DNA of 64,000 nt from DATMNI01 sp035570275 (GTDB lineage: Bacteria > Acidobacteriota > Terriglobia > Bryobacterales > Bryobacteraceae): assembly GCA_035570275.1 (NCBI GenBank), contig DATMNI010000078.1, positions 5,807 through 69,806 of the forward strand, in the 5' to 3' direction. The notes under the pieces were generated by a model. That model had not been told where the DNA came from. It saw only the letters and a list, made by a program, of their open reading frames with translations, and ran no database searches. The position numbers and the translations under genes are program-made. Numbering within the stretch: position 1 is the stretch's first letter; each line of letters starts with the position of its first letter. This document shows positions 44,269 through 53,643 of the stretch, piece after piece.

Positions 44269-45144
44269 ATGGAGAGCGAAACCCAGTTTCAGGAATTACG
44301 GCCGCTCCTGTTCTCGCTGGCCTACCGGATGCTCGGCACGCGAGCCGACGCCGAGGACGTGGTGCAGGATGCCTACCTGCGCTGGCAATCGGCGCGCGCC
44401 GAGGAAGTGCGGTCACCCAAATCTTACCTCACCACCGTGGTCGCGCGGCTGGCGCTCGATGGGTTGAAGGCCGCCCATCGCAAGCGCGAAACATATGTTG
44501 GCCCGTGGCTGCCCGAGCCCCTGGTGGAACCGATGGGAACCGAAGCCGTGGAAATGGCCGAATCGCTGTCGCTGGCTTTCCTGCACCTGCTGGAATCGCT
44601 TTCGCCGGCCGAGCGCGTGGCTTTCCTGCTGCGCGAGGTCTTCGACGCCGGTTACGATGAGGTGGCGGCGGCGCTCGAAACCAGCGAGGCCAACAGCCGG
44701 CAGATCGTGAACCGCGCCCGCAAGCACATCCGGGACCGCCGCCCGCGCTTTACCGTGGACCGTGACCGCCAACTGGCCGTCCTGCGCGAATTCCTCGCGG
44801 CCTGCGCCACCGGCGATCCATCCCAGCTCACCGCCATGCTCACTGAGGAAGCCGTCTTATACTCGGATGGCGGAGGCAAGGTCAGCGCGGCACTCAATCC
44901 CATTTTCGGAGCCGATCGCGTGGTTCGCTTCCTGATCGGCGTCGGCCGGAAACTCCCGGCCCTCACTGTCCAGTTTGCCGAGGTCAACGGAGGCATCGGA
45001 GTGGTCCTGCTGAATGCAGGCAAACTGGATGCAGGCAGACTGGATGCAGGCAGACCGTTCGGCGTGATGGCCCTCGATTTGACCTCCGATGGCCGCATCG
45101 CCAGTTTGTACTTTGTCTCCAACCCCGACAAGTTGCCTCGGTGA
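44269..45144 (+). CDS. ECF41-group RNA polymerase sigma factor with SnoaL-like C-terminal domain
   Basis: A 291-residue sigma factor. Sigma region 2 (LFSLAYRMLGTRADAEDVVQDAYLR type) and region 4 (LSPAERVAFLLREVFDAGYDEVA) are followed by a ~100-residue SnoaL-like domain. It carries the three marks of the ECF41 group: WLPEP in the linker (residues 80-84), DGGGK, and NPDKL at the end. In ECF41 the extension controls activity in place of an anti-sigma factor. A 15-base unit is repeated in frame near 45020 (LDAGRLDAGR). The usual ECF41 partner is an oxidoreductase; here a flavoprotein lies directly upstream. Confidence 0.9.
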   Translation: MESETQFQELRPLLFSLAYRMLGTRADAEDVVQDAYLRWQSARAEEVRSPKSYLTTVVARLALDGLKAAHRKRETYVGPWLPEPLVEPMGTEAVEMAESLSLAFLHLLESLSPAERVAFLLREVFDAGYDEVAAALETSEANSRQIVNRARKHIRDRRPRFTVDRDRQLAVLREFLAACATGDPSQLTAMLTEEAVLYSDGGGKVSAALNPIFGADRVVRFLIGVGRKLPALTVQFAEVNGGIGVVLLNAGKLDAGRLDAGRPFGVMALDLTSDGRIASLYFVSNPDKLPR

Positions 45145-45188
45145 CGCGGTCCACGCTGCGCTCGGCGGGTGCGACACTAGAGAACGGA

Positions 45189-46298
45189 ATGTCAAATTAT
45201 TTTAAGCTCGACAGGGTCACGGTTGAAAACTATCGGAGCATCGAGCGGTGTGAGGTAGATCTGGGCCGGATTACATTCCTCGTCGGCGCGAATGGATCTG
45301 GCAAAACGAGTTTCATTGACGCGCTGGCGTTCGTCAGCGTTAGTTTGACGAGTTCACCGGAGCAAGCAGTTCGCAACCGACGCGGCATTCATTCCCTGCT
45401 CCATTGGCCTGTTCGTCTACCCGCCAGGTTCAGTATCGAGTTGAGTGTCTCCTCGTCTGACGGTTTGGAGGCTTACTATGCCTTCCAGATTGCTACTGCG
45501 AATGGGACTGCCGTGTCGGTCGCCCGCGAGGAGTGCCGTGTCTTCAACCCGGATGGCACTGAACACCAGTACATTGTCGAGGGCGGAGAAGTTCGTGGAA
45601 CTGAGACTGTGTTTCCGGCGATTAGCCCGGATCGCTTATTCCTCGTCAATGCATCTGGCTTGCCTTCATTTCGGGCGGTCTATGACTTCCTGTCGGGCTT
45701 CTTGATTACTGAGTTTACTGCCGGCGGGCCTTTCGCCGCCCGAAACTCACTAACTGCCCGCTATCCGGAGTTGAGGGAGAGACATCCGGATCGCACCAGG
45801 ATGGTTGAGGAATACCTGCGCGCGATTGCGCCATCGTTTGAACGGCTTGACGTTGTGACGATTGAGGGCCGGCCGTGGCTCGGCTTTATTGAAAGAGGGA
45901 TTGCCGACGGTTTCGATATGTCTGAGGTTTCTGGCGGGCTTTTGCATGCAGCCATGATGCTCATGGACCTGTTTGAGCCCCCCAGAGAAGGAAGGCCGGC
46001 CTCGCTCGTTGCTTTGGAAGAGCCCGAGGCTTTTCTCCACCCTGCGGCGGTTCGGATTTTGAGGGATGCCTTCCTGGAGGCCAGCGAGTTTCGACAGATC
46101 CTTGTCACGAGTCACAGCTCGGACCTGTTAGATGACCCTGGTATTCCGGGCGAATGGATTCGGGTGGTACACCGAGGCATCACCGGCACCGAAATCCGAC
46201 CTCTGGATAGCGCCACCAATTCAATCATTCGAGATCAACTTTTTACCGCTGGTGAGCTTCTCCGCCAAGGCGGACTTGAACGCACCGATGGGCATTAA
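45189..46298 (+). CDS. AAA ATPase (AAA_21, OLD-like), first gene of an ATPase/TOPRIM pair
   Basis: A 369-residue SMC/Rad50-like ATPase. The N-terminal strand VTVENYRSIERCEVDL is the OLD-type start. Walker A is GANGSGKTS (residues 33-41), the ABC-type signature is near EVSGGLLHAA, Walker B is LVALEEPEAFLHP and the sensor is VTSHSSDLLD. There is no nuclease domain in this protein; it is supplied by the next gene, which overlaps by 11 bases. Split ATPase/TOPRIM pairs of this kind (for example PARIS AriA/AriB) and fused OLD proteins act against phages. Its codon use looks less GC-biased than the his genes. Confidence 0.88.
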   Translation: MSNYFKLDRVTVENYRSIERCEVDLGRITFLVGANGSGKTSFIDALAFVSVSLTSSPEQAVRNRRGIHSLLHWPVRLPARFSIELSVSSSDGLEAYYAFQIATANGTAVSVAREECRVFNPDGTEHQYIVEGGEVRGTETVFPAISPDRLFLVNASGLPSFRAVYDFLSGFLITEFTAGGPFAARNSLTARYPELRERHPDRTRMVEEYLRAIAPSFERLDVVTIEGRPWLGFIERGIADGFDMSEVSGGLLHAAMMLMDLFEPPREGRPASLVALEEPEAFLHPAAVRILRDAFLEASEFRQILVTSHSSDLLDDPGIPGEWIRVVHRGITGTEIRPLDSATNSIIRDQLFTAGELLRQGGLERTDGH

Positions 46299-46881
46299 GC
46301 TGGGCTGTATTGTGGAGGGCCATGGCGAAGTCCTCGCCCTTCCGATTCTTATCCGGCGTTTGGTAGCTTCGATCGATCCTGGGCTGTCGGTTCAGGCCGA
46401 AATGCGGCGGGTCCCAAAATCTCAGTTAATTCGGCCGGGCGAACTGGAACGTGTCTTGGAAGCCATCACACGCCAAATTGGCCGCTCGTCGCCGGTTCTG
46501 GTGCTCTTCGATGCAGACGATGACTGCCCTGTCATCATCGCGCGCAACTTGTTGGAGCGCTCACGGGCATCGCACGCGGATTTGCGCGTTTCCATCGTGG
46601 TTGCAAATCGTGAATACGAGGCCTGGTTTATTGCCGCGGCCAATTCGTTGGCGGGCAAGAGCGGTCTTCCCAATGAGTTGCCAGCGCATGAGGCGCCGGA
46701 AACAATTCGGGATGCAAAGGGATGGTTTACAGCTCGGATGGGACCTGGGAAGAGGTACGTCGAGACCCGCCACCAGCCCGCTTTCACTGCCACTTTCAGC
46801 ATTTCCGAAGCCAGAAAAGCTCCATCCTTTCGAAAACTTGAAAGGGAAGTGGCAAGATTGCTGATGGGTAAACCAGATTAG
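46288..46881 (+). CDS. DUF4276 protein (TOPRIM-type nuclease partner)
   Basis: A 197-residue protein of the DUF4276 family. It begins KLGCIVEGHGEVLALPILIRR, with Glu10 and Glu14 in the TOPRIM EGxxE position. VLVLFDADDDCP (Asp75, Asp77) is the TOPRIM DxD. VVANREYEAWFIAA and GKRYVETRHQPAFT are family blocks. TOPRIM folds bind magnesium and cut or topologically alter nucleic acid. Overlap with the ATPase gene implies co-translation and a complex. Most likely the effector of an OLD/PARIS-like defence module. Confidence 0.85.
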   Translation: MGIKLGCIVEGHGEVLALPILIRRLVASIDPGLSVQAEMRRVPKSQLIRPGELERVLEAITRQIGRSSPVLVLFDADDDCPVIIARNLLERSRASHADLRVSIVVANREYEAWFIAAANSLAGKSGLPNELPAHEAPETIRDAKGWFTARMGPGKRYVETRHQPAFTATFSISEARKAPSFRKLEREVARLLMGKPD

Positions 46882-46948
46882 TCGCAACGAAGGGCACGCA
46901 TCGGATCGACTCGCAACGCCCGTCTGGCCCCGGCCTGAGTGTCAACTT

Positions 46949-47103
46949 TGTGGGGCAGATTGTCGGCGGATTGTTAATCCGCCCGCGTGCTGCGGCAGCG
47001 AGCCGCTCCGCGTTGGCGGCAGCGAGCCGGTCCGCGTTGGCGGCGTTGCCCGCAAGTGCGCCAACCGGATTCCCAATCCGCCGCGGGTTACCAACCACCC
47101 CAC
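46949..47103. repeat. palindromic intergenic repeat, partly degenerate
   Basis: Copy 6: TGTGGGGCAGATTGTCGGCG, then GCGGATTGTTAATCCGC. A spacer with two copies of GCAGCGAGCCG-TCCGCGTTGGCGG follows, then CGGATTCCCAATCCGCC and GGGTTACCAACCACCCCAC. It lies between the DUF4276 gene and the membrane protein. Confidence 0.85.
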
Positions 47104-47144
47104 GTACCGCTTCCTGCGATCGCATTTCGGTGTAGCGTAGTGGG

Positions 47145-48533
47145 ATGCCTCGATCGAGCGCCCTGGTGTTGGCCGCTGCCGTCGTTCTGCTGGGCTCGCA
47201 ACTTATTCTGCCGCCCGCAGTCGGCGTCGCCAACAATGGCGACTTCGGAAAACTGCTGGGGCGCTATAGCCTCGGCGCACCCATCGAGCACGAGGCTGAC
47301 TTCGCCGATACCAGGTATGAGTTCGACTCGCGCTACCACTACGAGTCCGGGTTTTATTCGTCGGAGTCAATTCTGGTCGGCGCCGCGCTGGCGCTCAATT
47401 CCGTCCTCTCCAAGGATGGCAGCTTCGATCTGCGTATCATCGGTGCAATTCATGGCATATTATTCCTGACGGCCCTGGCGTTGTTCCTGCCGCTGCTCCA
47501 CCCGCTGCCGGCTTGGGCGCGCATGGGCTTGGGCCTCACAGCCCTGTTCCTTTTTGCCGACGCCGCCTACCTGAGTTACCTCAACTCGTTCTACATGGAT
47601 GTCTCCGCGTTTGTCTTCCTGTTGCTGTCCGCCGTCCTGTACGCGCGCGCCCTGCGCTGGCATCGCGACCTGGACGCGGTGCTGCTGGTCGTTTCTGCCG
47701 CCATGCTGGCCGGCTCAAAACCGCAGCACGCCTTGCTGGGATTGCCCGTCGCCGCGCTGTTCATCGTGCGCCCGAAGATTCTGTGGCCCAAGCGGCCGGC
47801 CGCCGCCCTTGCGTCCGGCGTTGCCATCGTCATGGCCGCCGTCCTGACGCTGGCTTTCGGCTCGCCAACCCAATACCAGGCCGCCGGATGCTTTACGGAG
47901 ATCTTCTACCAGATCCTGCCGCATGCCAGGGACGTGGACCGCACACTGGCCGTTCTCGGGCTGGATGCGGCCGAGAAGCGCCACATCGGCCAGCACGCCT
48001 ATGCATCGGGCGCCAACATGGACGACCCGGCAGTCGCCGCCGCCTTCCTGCGTAAAGTGTCGTACGCCCGGCTGGCGTACTTTTTTCTGACGCATCCCCG
48101 GGACACTTACGTAGCCCTTCACACATCGCTCTCGGAAGCCGGAGGTCAACGTCCGGGACTGGGCAACTTCGACAGCCATTCCGGGATGAAGCCTCGGCAG
48201 GAGAGCCAGGCTTTCGCGGTGTGGAGCCGGTGCAAGGGCGCCCTCTTCGCGCACCGGGGCACGCGGTATCTGCTCTGTTTCTTGCTGCTCACTCTCGGCT
48301 GCGTGGGGCTGGCCATGGCGCAGGGCACCACCTTGCCCGCCGGCACAGTGGGAGGCGTGGTGGTGCTGAGCGCCATGTCACTGACGGAATTGGCAGTGTC
48401 GTCTTTAGCGGATGCGCTCGATAGCGCGCGGCACCACTTGCTGTTCTACGCGCACTGCGACTTGATGATTCTGTTATTGGTTTACCTGATTGCGCGGCCG
48501 ATGTGGCGGCTTAAAGCCCATATCGTTCCTTAA
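47145..48533 (+). CDS. polytopic membrane protein of unknown function (GT-C-like)
   Basis: A 462-residue membrane protein with about nine to ten hydrophobic segments. After the first helix there is a large periplasmic loop with NNGDFGKLLGRYSLG, the acidic position placed where GT-C glycosyltransferases carry their catalytic Asp. TM segments follow (for example LTALALFLPLLHP, FVFLLLSAVLYARAL), with a second soluble region in the middle. I do not recognise a named family. A lipid-linked sugar transferase is one possibility, supported only by topology. Confidence 0.7.
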   Translation: MPRSSALVLAAAVVLLGSQLILPPAVGVANNGDFGKLLGRYSLGAPIEHEADFADTRYEFDSRYHYESGFYSSESILVGAALALNSVLSKDGSFDLRIIGAIHGILFLTALALFLPLLHPLPAWARMGLGLTALFLFADAAYLSYLNSFYMDVSAFVFLLLSAVLYARALRWHRDLDAVLLVVSAAMLAGSKPQHALLGLPVAALFIVRPKILWPKRPAAALASGVAIVMAAVLTLAFGSPTQYQAAGCFTEIFYQILPHARDVDRTLAVLGLDAAEKRHIGQHAYASGANMDDPAVAAAFLRKVSYARLAYFFLTHPRDTYVALHTSLSEAGGQRPGLGNFDSHSGMKPRQESQAFAVWSRCKGALFAHRGTRYLLCFLLLTLGCVGLAMAQGTTLPAGTVGGVVVLSAMSLTELAVSSLADALDSARHHLLFYAHCDLMILLLVYLIARPMWRLKAHIVP

Positions 48534-48573
48534 CAGATCGAGTGTGGCCGGGGCATCTTCTTGGCGCGCAGCG

Positions 48574-49742
48574 TCAGTCGGGAGCGATGCTGGGAGGTTG
48601 GCGGTCCGCCTGAGTGTCCGAACTCTGGACCCGGTGCGGCGATCCGAAATGCACGAGCACGTGCCAAAGCTGCTTCAAGTGCTGGATAGCCTCCGCATGA
48701 CTGCCCCAATCCCGCCATACGTCAGGATGATCCCGCAACGACGCCTCCGCGGTTCCAACCGCCGCCGCATCCAATATCCCATCCGCTCCTGCTATGCGCT
48801 TTGCAAGCCGAGGCATTGCTGGCCCGCGGAAATCATCTGGGACGTCTCGAACAGCGAGTTGAAACCCGCAATGCCAGTGCAGAGGAACCCGAACTTCAAT
48901 GCGAGTTCGCAGAGATGGTTGCCAACTGTTGTCGCGGCGAATGAGGGGTCGGCCACGAGCAATTCAACATCTTGATCCAGTGCGACGGGGCCGTGCACCT
49001 GTGCTTCAATTCCAGTGTCGAGCACTCGACCGGCGTTTCCAATAGTGGGCTCGCTTCTTGACCGTGGAAGCTCGAGGAGAATATTCAACAGCCGCTGAAC
49101 GGTCAAGTTGGGAACGCCGAGCGTGGGTGTACGAAAGGGTGGCCACTGCGGGGTTGCCATAGCGCCTTCTTCGATCTCGGCAAGCAACGCATTCATCACG
49201 CAATCCATCCGGGTGATGCTGCCGAGGCGTTCCACCGCCCGAGGGTCCTCACTGCCCATGAATGTGAATGAAATGCGCGATGATACGGTTGGTCGCAGGA
49301 CGAAGTAGCACGATCCAAAACGTGGGATTGCGCCGTCTGGGTAGCGAACCAGTTCCAGTGCTCCATATTTTGGTCGTTCCGAGGCGTGGACTGTTCCCTC
49401 GTGGTAGGCGCCGCCAAAGACGACTCTCTCCCAGGAATCACGTTGACCGCCAGGAAACGCGGATAGGCTCCCGCTCGAGAGCCCGGTCTCGAACTGATTC
49501 CGGTACTGGCCTTCGTTCAGGAGAGCCTCGGCGACAGGCACGTGTCTTGGCCCCAGGCGATCCGGATGGAAGTGGATCACAACGCGCGCGTGTTCCTGGA
49601 CACCCCGCATCGCTTGGTCGTAGGTTTCGATAGCACAGCCCGAACGCTCTAGTCTTTCGTTCACGCGCTGGCGTGCGGTAACCTCTCGATGGCTTACGAT
49701 TTCCTCGATATGACGGAAGGCCGAACGTTGTGCGGGCGACAA
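48574..49742 (-). pseudogene. DUF3626 domain protein, disrupted by a single-base frameshift
   Basis: From 49742 the frame gives a good DUF3626 protein (VVIHFHPDRLG, YRNQFETGLSSGSLSAFPGG, FGGAYHEG, RPKYGALELVRYPDG, FGSCYFVLRP, IEAQVHGPVAL). It then leaves the family sequence after ELALKFG and stops at 48792. Homology resumes in another frame: VPLHWHCGFQLAV, DVPDDFRGPAMPRLAKRIAG and AIQHLKQLWHVLVHFG, ending at 48574. The switch is at the CCC at 48888-48890, where one more base restores a single 389-codon gene. It could be a real mutation or a sequence error. The molecular function of DUF3626 is unknown to me. Confidence 0.8.
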
Positions 49743-49925
49743 GCCAGCGAAACCTGTCTGTGGAAATTCATATCGACTATCGCGGTGATTTGTGATGCAT
49801 TCAGTATAGCTGTCGATGGGACTGTCGATACAGATTAACAGCCCTTTGCACCCGCAGTCGCACGAGTGTGGATCCGCAAGGCAGCCACCACGCTGTTCCG
49901 GGCCTGTCGCGGGCGGATAGAAGCC

Positions 49926-51692
49926 TTATATCGCTTCCAGTTCCTCCTCCAGCATCTGCTTCCGCGAAAGCTCCGCGTAGTATCCGCCCGCCTCCACCAG
50001 TTCGGCGTGCGTGCCCTGCTCCACAATCCGGCCGCGCTCCAACACCACGATCCGGTCGGCCTGGCGCACGGTGGAGACGCGGTGCGAAATCAGGATCACG
50101 GTCCGGCCGCGCATCACCCCGGCCAGGTGCGTCAGGATGCGCTCCTCGGTCATCGTGTCCACGCTGGAGAGCGCGTCATCCAGAATCAGGATTCGCGGGT
50201 CGCGCAGAATCGCCCGCGCGATGGCGGTCCGCTGCTTCTGGCCGCCGGAGAGCGTGATGCCGCGCTCCCCCACCATGGTTTCGTAGCCCTTCGGGAAAGT
50301 CTCGATATCGCTCGCCAGCCCCGCCAGTTCGGCGGCGCGCCGGATCTGCTGGGGCGTGGCGGTGTCAACGCCGAATGCGATGTTCCCGGCAATGGTCGCG
50401 CTGAACAGAAACGTCTCTTGCGGCACGAAGCCGATATGCCGGCGCAGTTCCGCCGGGTCGGCCTGGCGAAGATCGATGCCGTCCACCAGAACAGCCCCCG
50501 CGGTCGGGTCCATGAGCCGCGGAATCAGCCCCACCAACGTGCTCTTACCGGAACCGGTGCGGCCCACTACGGCCACCGTGCTGCCGGCGGCGATGCGCAG
50601 ATCCAAGCCGTCCAGGGCCCGGCTGCCGCCGTAATGCACCTCCACGCCGCGGAACTCGATCTCTCCGCGCAACGTGCCCAGCGGCACACTCGGAACCGGC
50701 GCACCGATGGCGGGCCGCTCGTGCAATATCTGGTTGATGCGGTCGAGCGATGCGCGTCCGCGCTGCATCAGGTTCACCACCCAGCCCAGCGCGATCATCG
50801 GCCACACCAGCATGCCCATGTAGGTGTTGAACATCACGAAACTGCCAACCGAAATCCGGCCCAGCAGAACCTGGTGGCCGCCCACCCATAGCACCACCAG
50901 AAAGGTCATCCCGATGAGGGCTTCCAATAACGGCTGGAACAGGCCCTGGATGCGCACCAGCTTGATGTTCTGCGCGATGTACTGCCGGTTCAATTCCTCA
51001 AAGCGCCGCAACTCCGCCTTCTCCTGGGCGAAAGCGCGGATCATGCGCACCCCCGAAAGGTTCTCCTGCACGCGGCTGGAGATGTCGGAGAACATGGCCT
51101 GCAGTTTCTCGAACCGGTCGTGAATGCGGCGGCCGAAGAAGATCACGGCGAAGCTCACCGCCGGCGCCGGCAGCACGGCGAAAAATGCCAGCCGCCAGTC
51201 CACCCGCACCATGATGGCGATGGCCAGCGCGAAGGTCAGGCTGGTTTCGAACCAGTACATCACGCCCGGGCCGAGCATCATGCGGACGGCGTTGAGATCG
51301 TTGGTGGCGCGGGCCATGATGTCGCCCGTGCGGGTGCGGCCATAATAATCCGGCGAGAGCGCGATCAGGTGGCGAAACAGGTCGTTACGCAGATCGTACT
51401 CGATATCGCGCGAGATCCCGATAATGATTACCCGCATCCAGTACTGGAAGACGCCCTTGACGGCCGCCAGGCCTACCAGGTAAGCGGCGAATCGAATGAA
51501 GGCCCCGTTGGCGGGCACGGCCCGAAATGCGGCGCCGGTCTGGAACGCCCGGAAGGCGTCCACCGCGCCCCCGATCATCAGCGGCTGGGCGGCGTGGGCC
51601 AGGTCTTTCAGCACCAGGCAGAGCCCGCCGGTCGCCATGCCCCAGCGGTAGCGCCACAGATATTTTCGCAGAGTTCCGAAGGAATCCCACAT
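49926..51692 (-). CDS. ABC transporter, fused permease/ATPase (exporter type)
   Basis: A 588-residue half-transporter: six TM helices in the first ~320 residues (GLAAVKGVFQYWMRVIIIGI, the type IV exporter fold with an SVRMIRAFAQE-like coupling region), then one ATPase domain. Walker A is VVGRTGSGKSTLVGLI, the Q-loop GFVPQETFLFSATI, the signature TLSGGQKQRTAIARAI, Walker B ILILDDALSSVD and the switch His LISHRVST. It should homodimerise and export a hydrophobic or peptide substrate (MsbA/LmrA/MdlB-like). It is last in a minus-strand run, 3 bases after the YdcF-like gene. Confidence 0.95.
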   Translation of the reverse strand: MWDSFGTLRKYLWRYRWGMATGGLCLVLKDLAHAAQPLMIGGAVDAFRAFQTGAAFRAVPANGAFIRFAAYLVGLAAVKGVFQYWMRVIIIGISRDIEYDLRNDLFRHLIALSPDYYGRTRTGDIMARATNDLNAVRMMLGPGVMYWFETSLTFALAIAIMVRVDWRLAFFAVLPAPAVSFAVIFFGRRIHDRFEKLQAMFSDISSRVQENLSGVRMIRAFAQEKAELRRFEELNRQYIAQNIKLVRIQGLFQPLLEALIGMTFLVVLWVGGHQVLLGRISVGSFVMFNTYMGMLVWPMIALGWVVNLMQRGRASLDRINQILHERPAIGAPVPSVPLGTLRGEIEFRGVEVHYGGSRALDGLDLRIAAGSTVAVVGRTGSGKSTLVGLIPRLMDPTAGAVLVDGIDLRQADPAELRRHIGFVPQETFLFSATIAGNIAFGVDTATPQQIRRAAELAGLASDIETFPKGYETMVGERGITLSGGQKQRTAIARAILRDPRILILDDALSSVDTMTEERILTHLAGVMRGRTVILISHRVSTVRQADRIVVLERGRIVEQGTHAELVEAGGYYAELSRKQMLEEELEAI

Positions 51693-51695
51693 GGC

Positions 51696-52367
51696 TCAAA
51701 TCCCCAGCGGGCCGGTGATGGTCTTGAGCCATTCCATCAGAAAGGTTTTCTGGCTCTGGCGGCTTCGCCACCAGGAATCGGCCTTGAAGAATTGGTCCGG
51801 CGCTGCCACCATGCGCATTTCCGGGCCGCCGCCCATGGCCCGTTCGGTTGCCAGGAAAATCCGCCGTGACCGGGCGGTGTGATAGTTGCTGGTGACCAGC
51901 AGGAAACTGTGGACGTGGTGGCGCCGCATGAATTCCAGCAGAGCCCGCGCTTCGTCCCGTGTGTTCAATTCGCGGTGCGGCACCGGGATGAACCACCACG
52001 GCGGGCAGCCTTTGCGGACGGCGTACTGTATCGCCAAGTCGCTCTCGTTGGCGCCGTAAAATCCGGGGGGACCGCTCACCAGCACCTGCGGCACATAATC
52101 CAAGCGCACCAGATTTGCCGCGGTCAGGATACGGTTTCCCCAATAGTCTCCACCCAGTACCACTGCGAATTCTGCCTTCGCCGGGCCGTCATCGTGGATC
52201 AGGGCCTGCCCCAGCGCGGTCAGCCAGACCGTGCGGGTAAGCACCAAGCCAACCAGCAACACCGCAGCGGCCGCTATGAGTTTCAAGCCGGTGAGCTTCG
52301 AGCGGGTGTGTTTCAAGGCAGCGACTTTGGAAGCGGGGAAGCGGCGGAACGCACGATCGACGGCCAT
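51696..52367 (-). CDS. YdcF/ElyC/SanA-type membrane-anchored protein (DUF218)
   Basis: A 223-residue protein with one N-terminal TM helix (LKLIAAAAVLLVGLVLT) and a periplasmic DUF218 domain. Blocks are FAVVLGGDYWGNRILTAANL, VSGPP, NTRDEARALLEFMRRH and VTSNYHTARSRRIFLA. ElyC and SanA relatives act in envelope integrity and undecaprenyl-phosphate use. It lies between the PH-like membrane gene and the ABC exporter. Confidence 0.85.
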   Translation of the reverse strand: MAVDRAFRRFPASKVAALKHTRSKLTGLKLIAAAAVLLVGLVLTRTVWLTALGQALIHDDGPAKAEFAVVLGGDYWGNRILTAANLVRLDYVPQVLVSGPPGFYGANESDLAIQYAVRKGCPPWWFIPVPHRELNTRDEARALLEFMRRHHVHSFLLVTSNYHTARSRRIFLATERAMGGGPEMRMVAAPDQFFKADSWWRSRQSQKTFLMEWLKTITGPLGI

Positions 52368-52387
52368 ACGCTGGCAGTTACCGGGGG

Positions 52388-52951
52388 TTATTTCTCGTCC
52401 GTCGAATTCTTCTGGTCCAGGTTGCCGACGGTTTTCAGCCGCTGGTAGAGCCGTTCCACTTCGGCCTCATCCTCAGGCCGCAGAATACGATATCGCGGCA
52501 GGGGTACCTGCTTGCGCTCGTTGGCGGGAGCCAGAGCCTCGCCCCAGTACTGCCGGTATGGAATGCCATCGATCAGGGCGTCCCGGGACAGGCGGCGCAA
52601 ATGGCGCAGCAGGCTGTTGCAGGAATCCAGATCGCCCGGGTAGACCAGCATCAGACGCGAATCGTCGAAGAGGGTGATTCGAACGATCAGCGGCGAAATC
52701 CAGCCGGTGCGGTCCAGACGGCGGATGTCCATCCAGGGGATGATGCGGCTGCCAGTGGAGACGTAGCCTTCATGTATTTCGATGGCCGGACGGAACGCCA
52801 TGAACAACAGCAGCCCCGCCGTCACCAGAAACAGCCCGGCGGGAATGAATGCCAGGTGCATCTGGAACCCAAGCCAGCCGGACAGCCCGGCGAATACTAC
52901 GGCGCTGATTCCGAACCACTGGTAGTGTCGCGCGGGCAGGTAGCGAGTCAT
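52388..52951 (-). CDS. membrane protein with PH-like domain
   Basis: A 187-residue protein. Two close TM helices (FGISAVVFAGLSGWLGF and FIPAGLFLVTAGLLLFMAF) are followed by a cytoplasmic beta-rich region (IEIHEGYVSTGSRIIPWMDIRRLDR, SPLIVRITLFDDSRLMLVY) of bacterial-PH type. A charged helical tail (PEDEAEVERLYQRLKTVGN) ends it. I know no function. It lies between pgsA-like and ydcF-like genes. Confidence 0.7.
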   Translation of the reverse strand: MTRYLPARHYQWFGISAVVFAGLSGWLGFQMHLAFIPAGLFLVTAGLLLFMAFRPAIEIHEGYVSTGSRIIPWMDIRRLDRTGWISPLIVRITLFDDSRLMLVYPGDLDSCNSLLRHLRRLSRDALIDGIPYRQYWGEALAPANERKQVPLPRYRILRPEDEAEVERLYQRLKTVGNLDQKNSTDEK

Positions 52952-52996
52952 GGTGGAGCAACCTTCCTTTTAGACTACTCCCGACCGAAGAACCCG

Positions 52997-53563
52997 TCAA
53001 TGTGCTCTTATCAATTGAACGCCGCGCCGGGTGTAATCGAGACCGCTCCAAATGGTGAAACCCGCGCAAACCCATAGCATTGCGGACGAGAGCGCATGCA
53101 ATACTGGAACGTTCGGGATATTTCGGGCCATCCATATATTTCGAACCATCCACACCACGGCCGTGGAAATCTGTACGAAGGTGGACGCCTTGCCCCAGAT
53201 GCTGGGCGGGAACTTCCTTACATTGGTTAACGCCAGAAAGCCCAATACGCCGACCAGGATGTAGAGATCGCGCCCGAACACCACGGCCACGAACCACCAG
53301 GGAATGATCCCGGAGGAACCAAGGGCCAGAAAGATTCCGCACAGCAGGCACTTGTCGGCGATCGGGTCCAGGTAGGCGCCCGAGGGTGTCGCCAAGCCGA
53401 AGCCGCGAGCCAGCGCGCCATCGATCACGTCGGTCAGGCCAGCCGCGATAAACAGCACCAACGCTACGAGGTGGCTGCCTTGCAGAATGGCGAGGACCAC
53501 GAACGGCACCAGGCCAAGACGGAGCAGCGTGAAGAGATTGGCAATGTTGGCCCAGCCCGGCAT
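52997..53563 (-). CDS. CDP-alcohol phosphatidyltransferase (PgsA-like)
   Basis: A 188-residue integral membrane enzyme of phospholipid synthesis. The full CDP-OH-P motif D-x2-D-G-x2-A-R-x8-G-x3-D-x3-D can be read from Asp45 and Asp48 through YLDPIADK. The N-terminal WANIANLFTLLRLGLVPF is typical of phosphatidylglycerophosphate synthases. It probably uses CDP-diacylglycerol and glycerol-3-phosphate. It is first in the minus-strand run that ends in the ABC exporter. Confidence 0.9.
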   Translation of the reverse strand: MPGWANIANLFTLLRLGLVPFVVLAILQGSHLVALVLFIAAGLTDVIDGALARGFGLATPSGAYLDPIADKCLLCGIFLALGSSGIIPWWFVAVVFGRDLYILVGVLGFLALTNVRKFPPSIWGKASTFVQISTAVVWMVRNIWMARNIPNVPVLHALSSAMLWVCAGFTIWSGLDYTRRGVQLIRAH

Positions 53564-53643
53564 CTGCTATGAGTTTAGCGTCACTGCCGGTGCTGCTGCG
53601 GGGTGTGGTGCCGAGGGGTGTGGTGCTGAGGGGGCGTGGGGTC

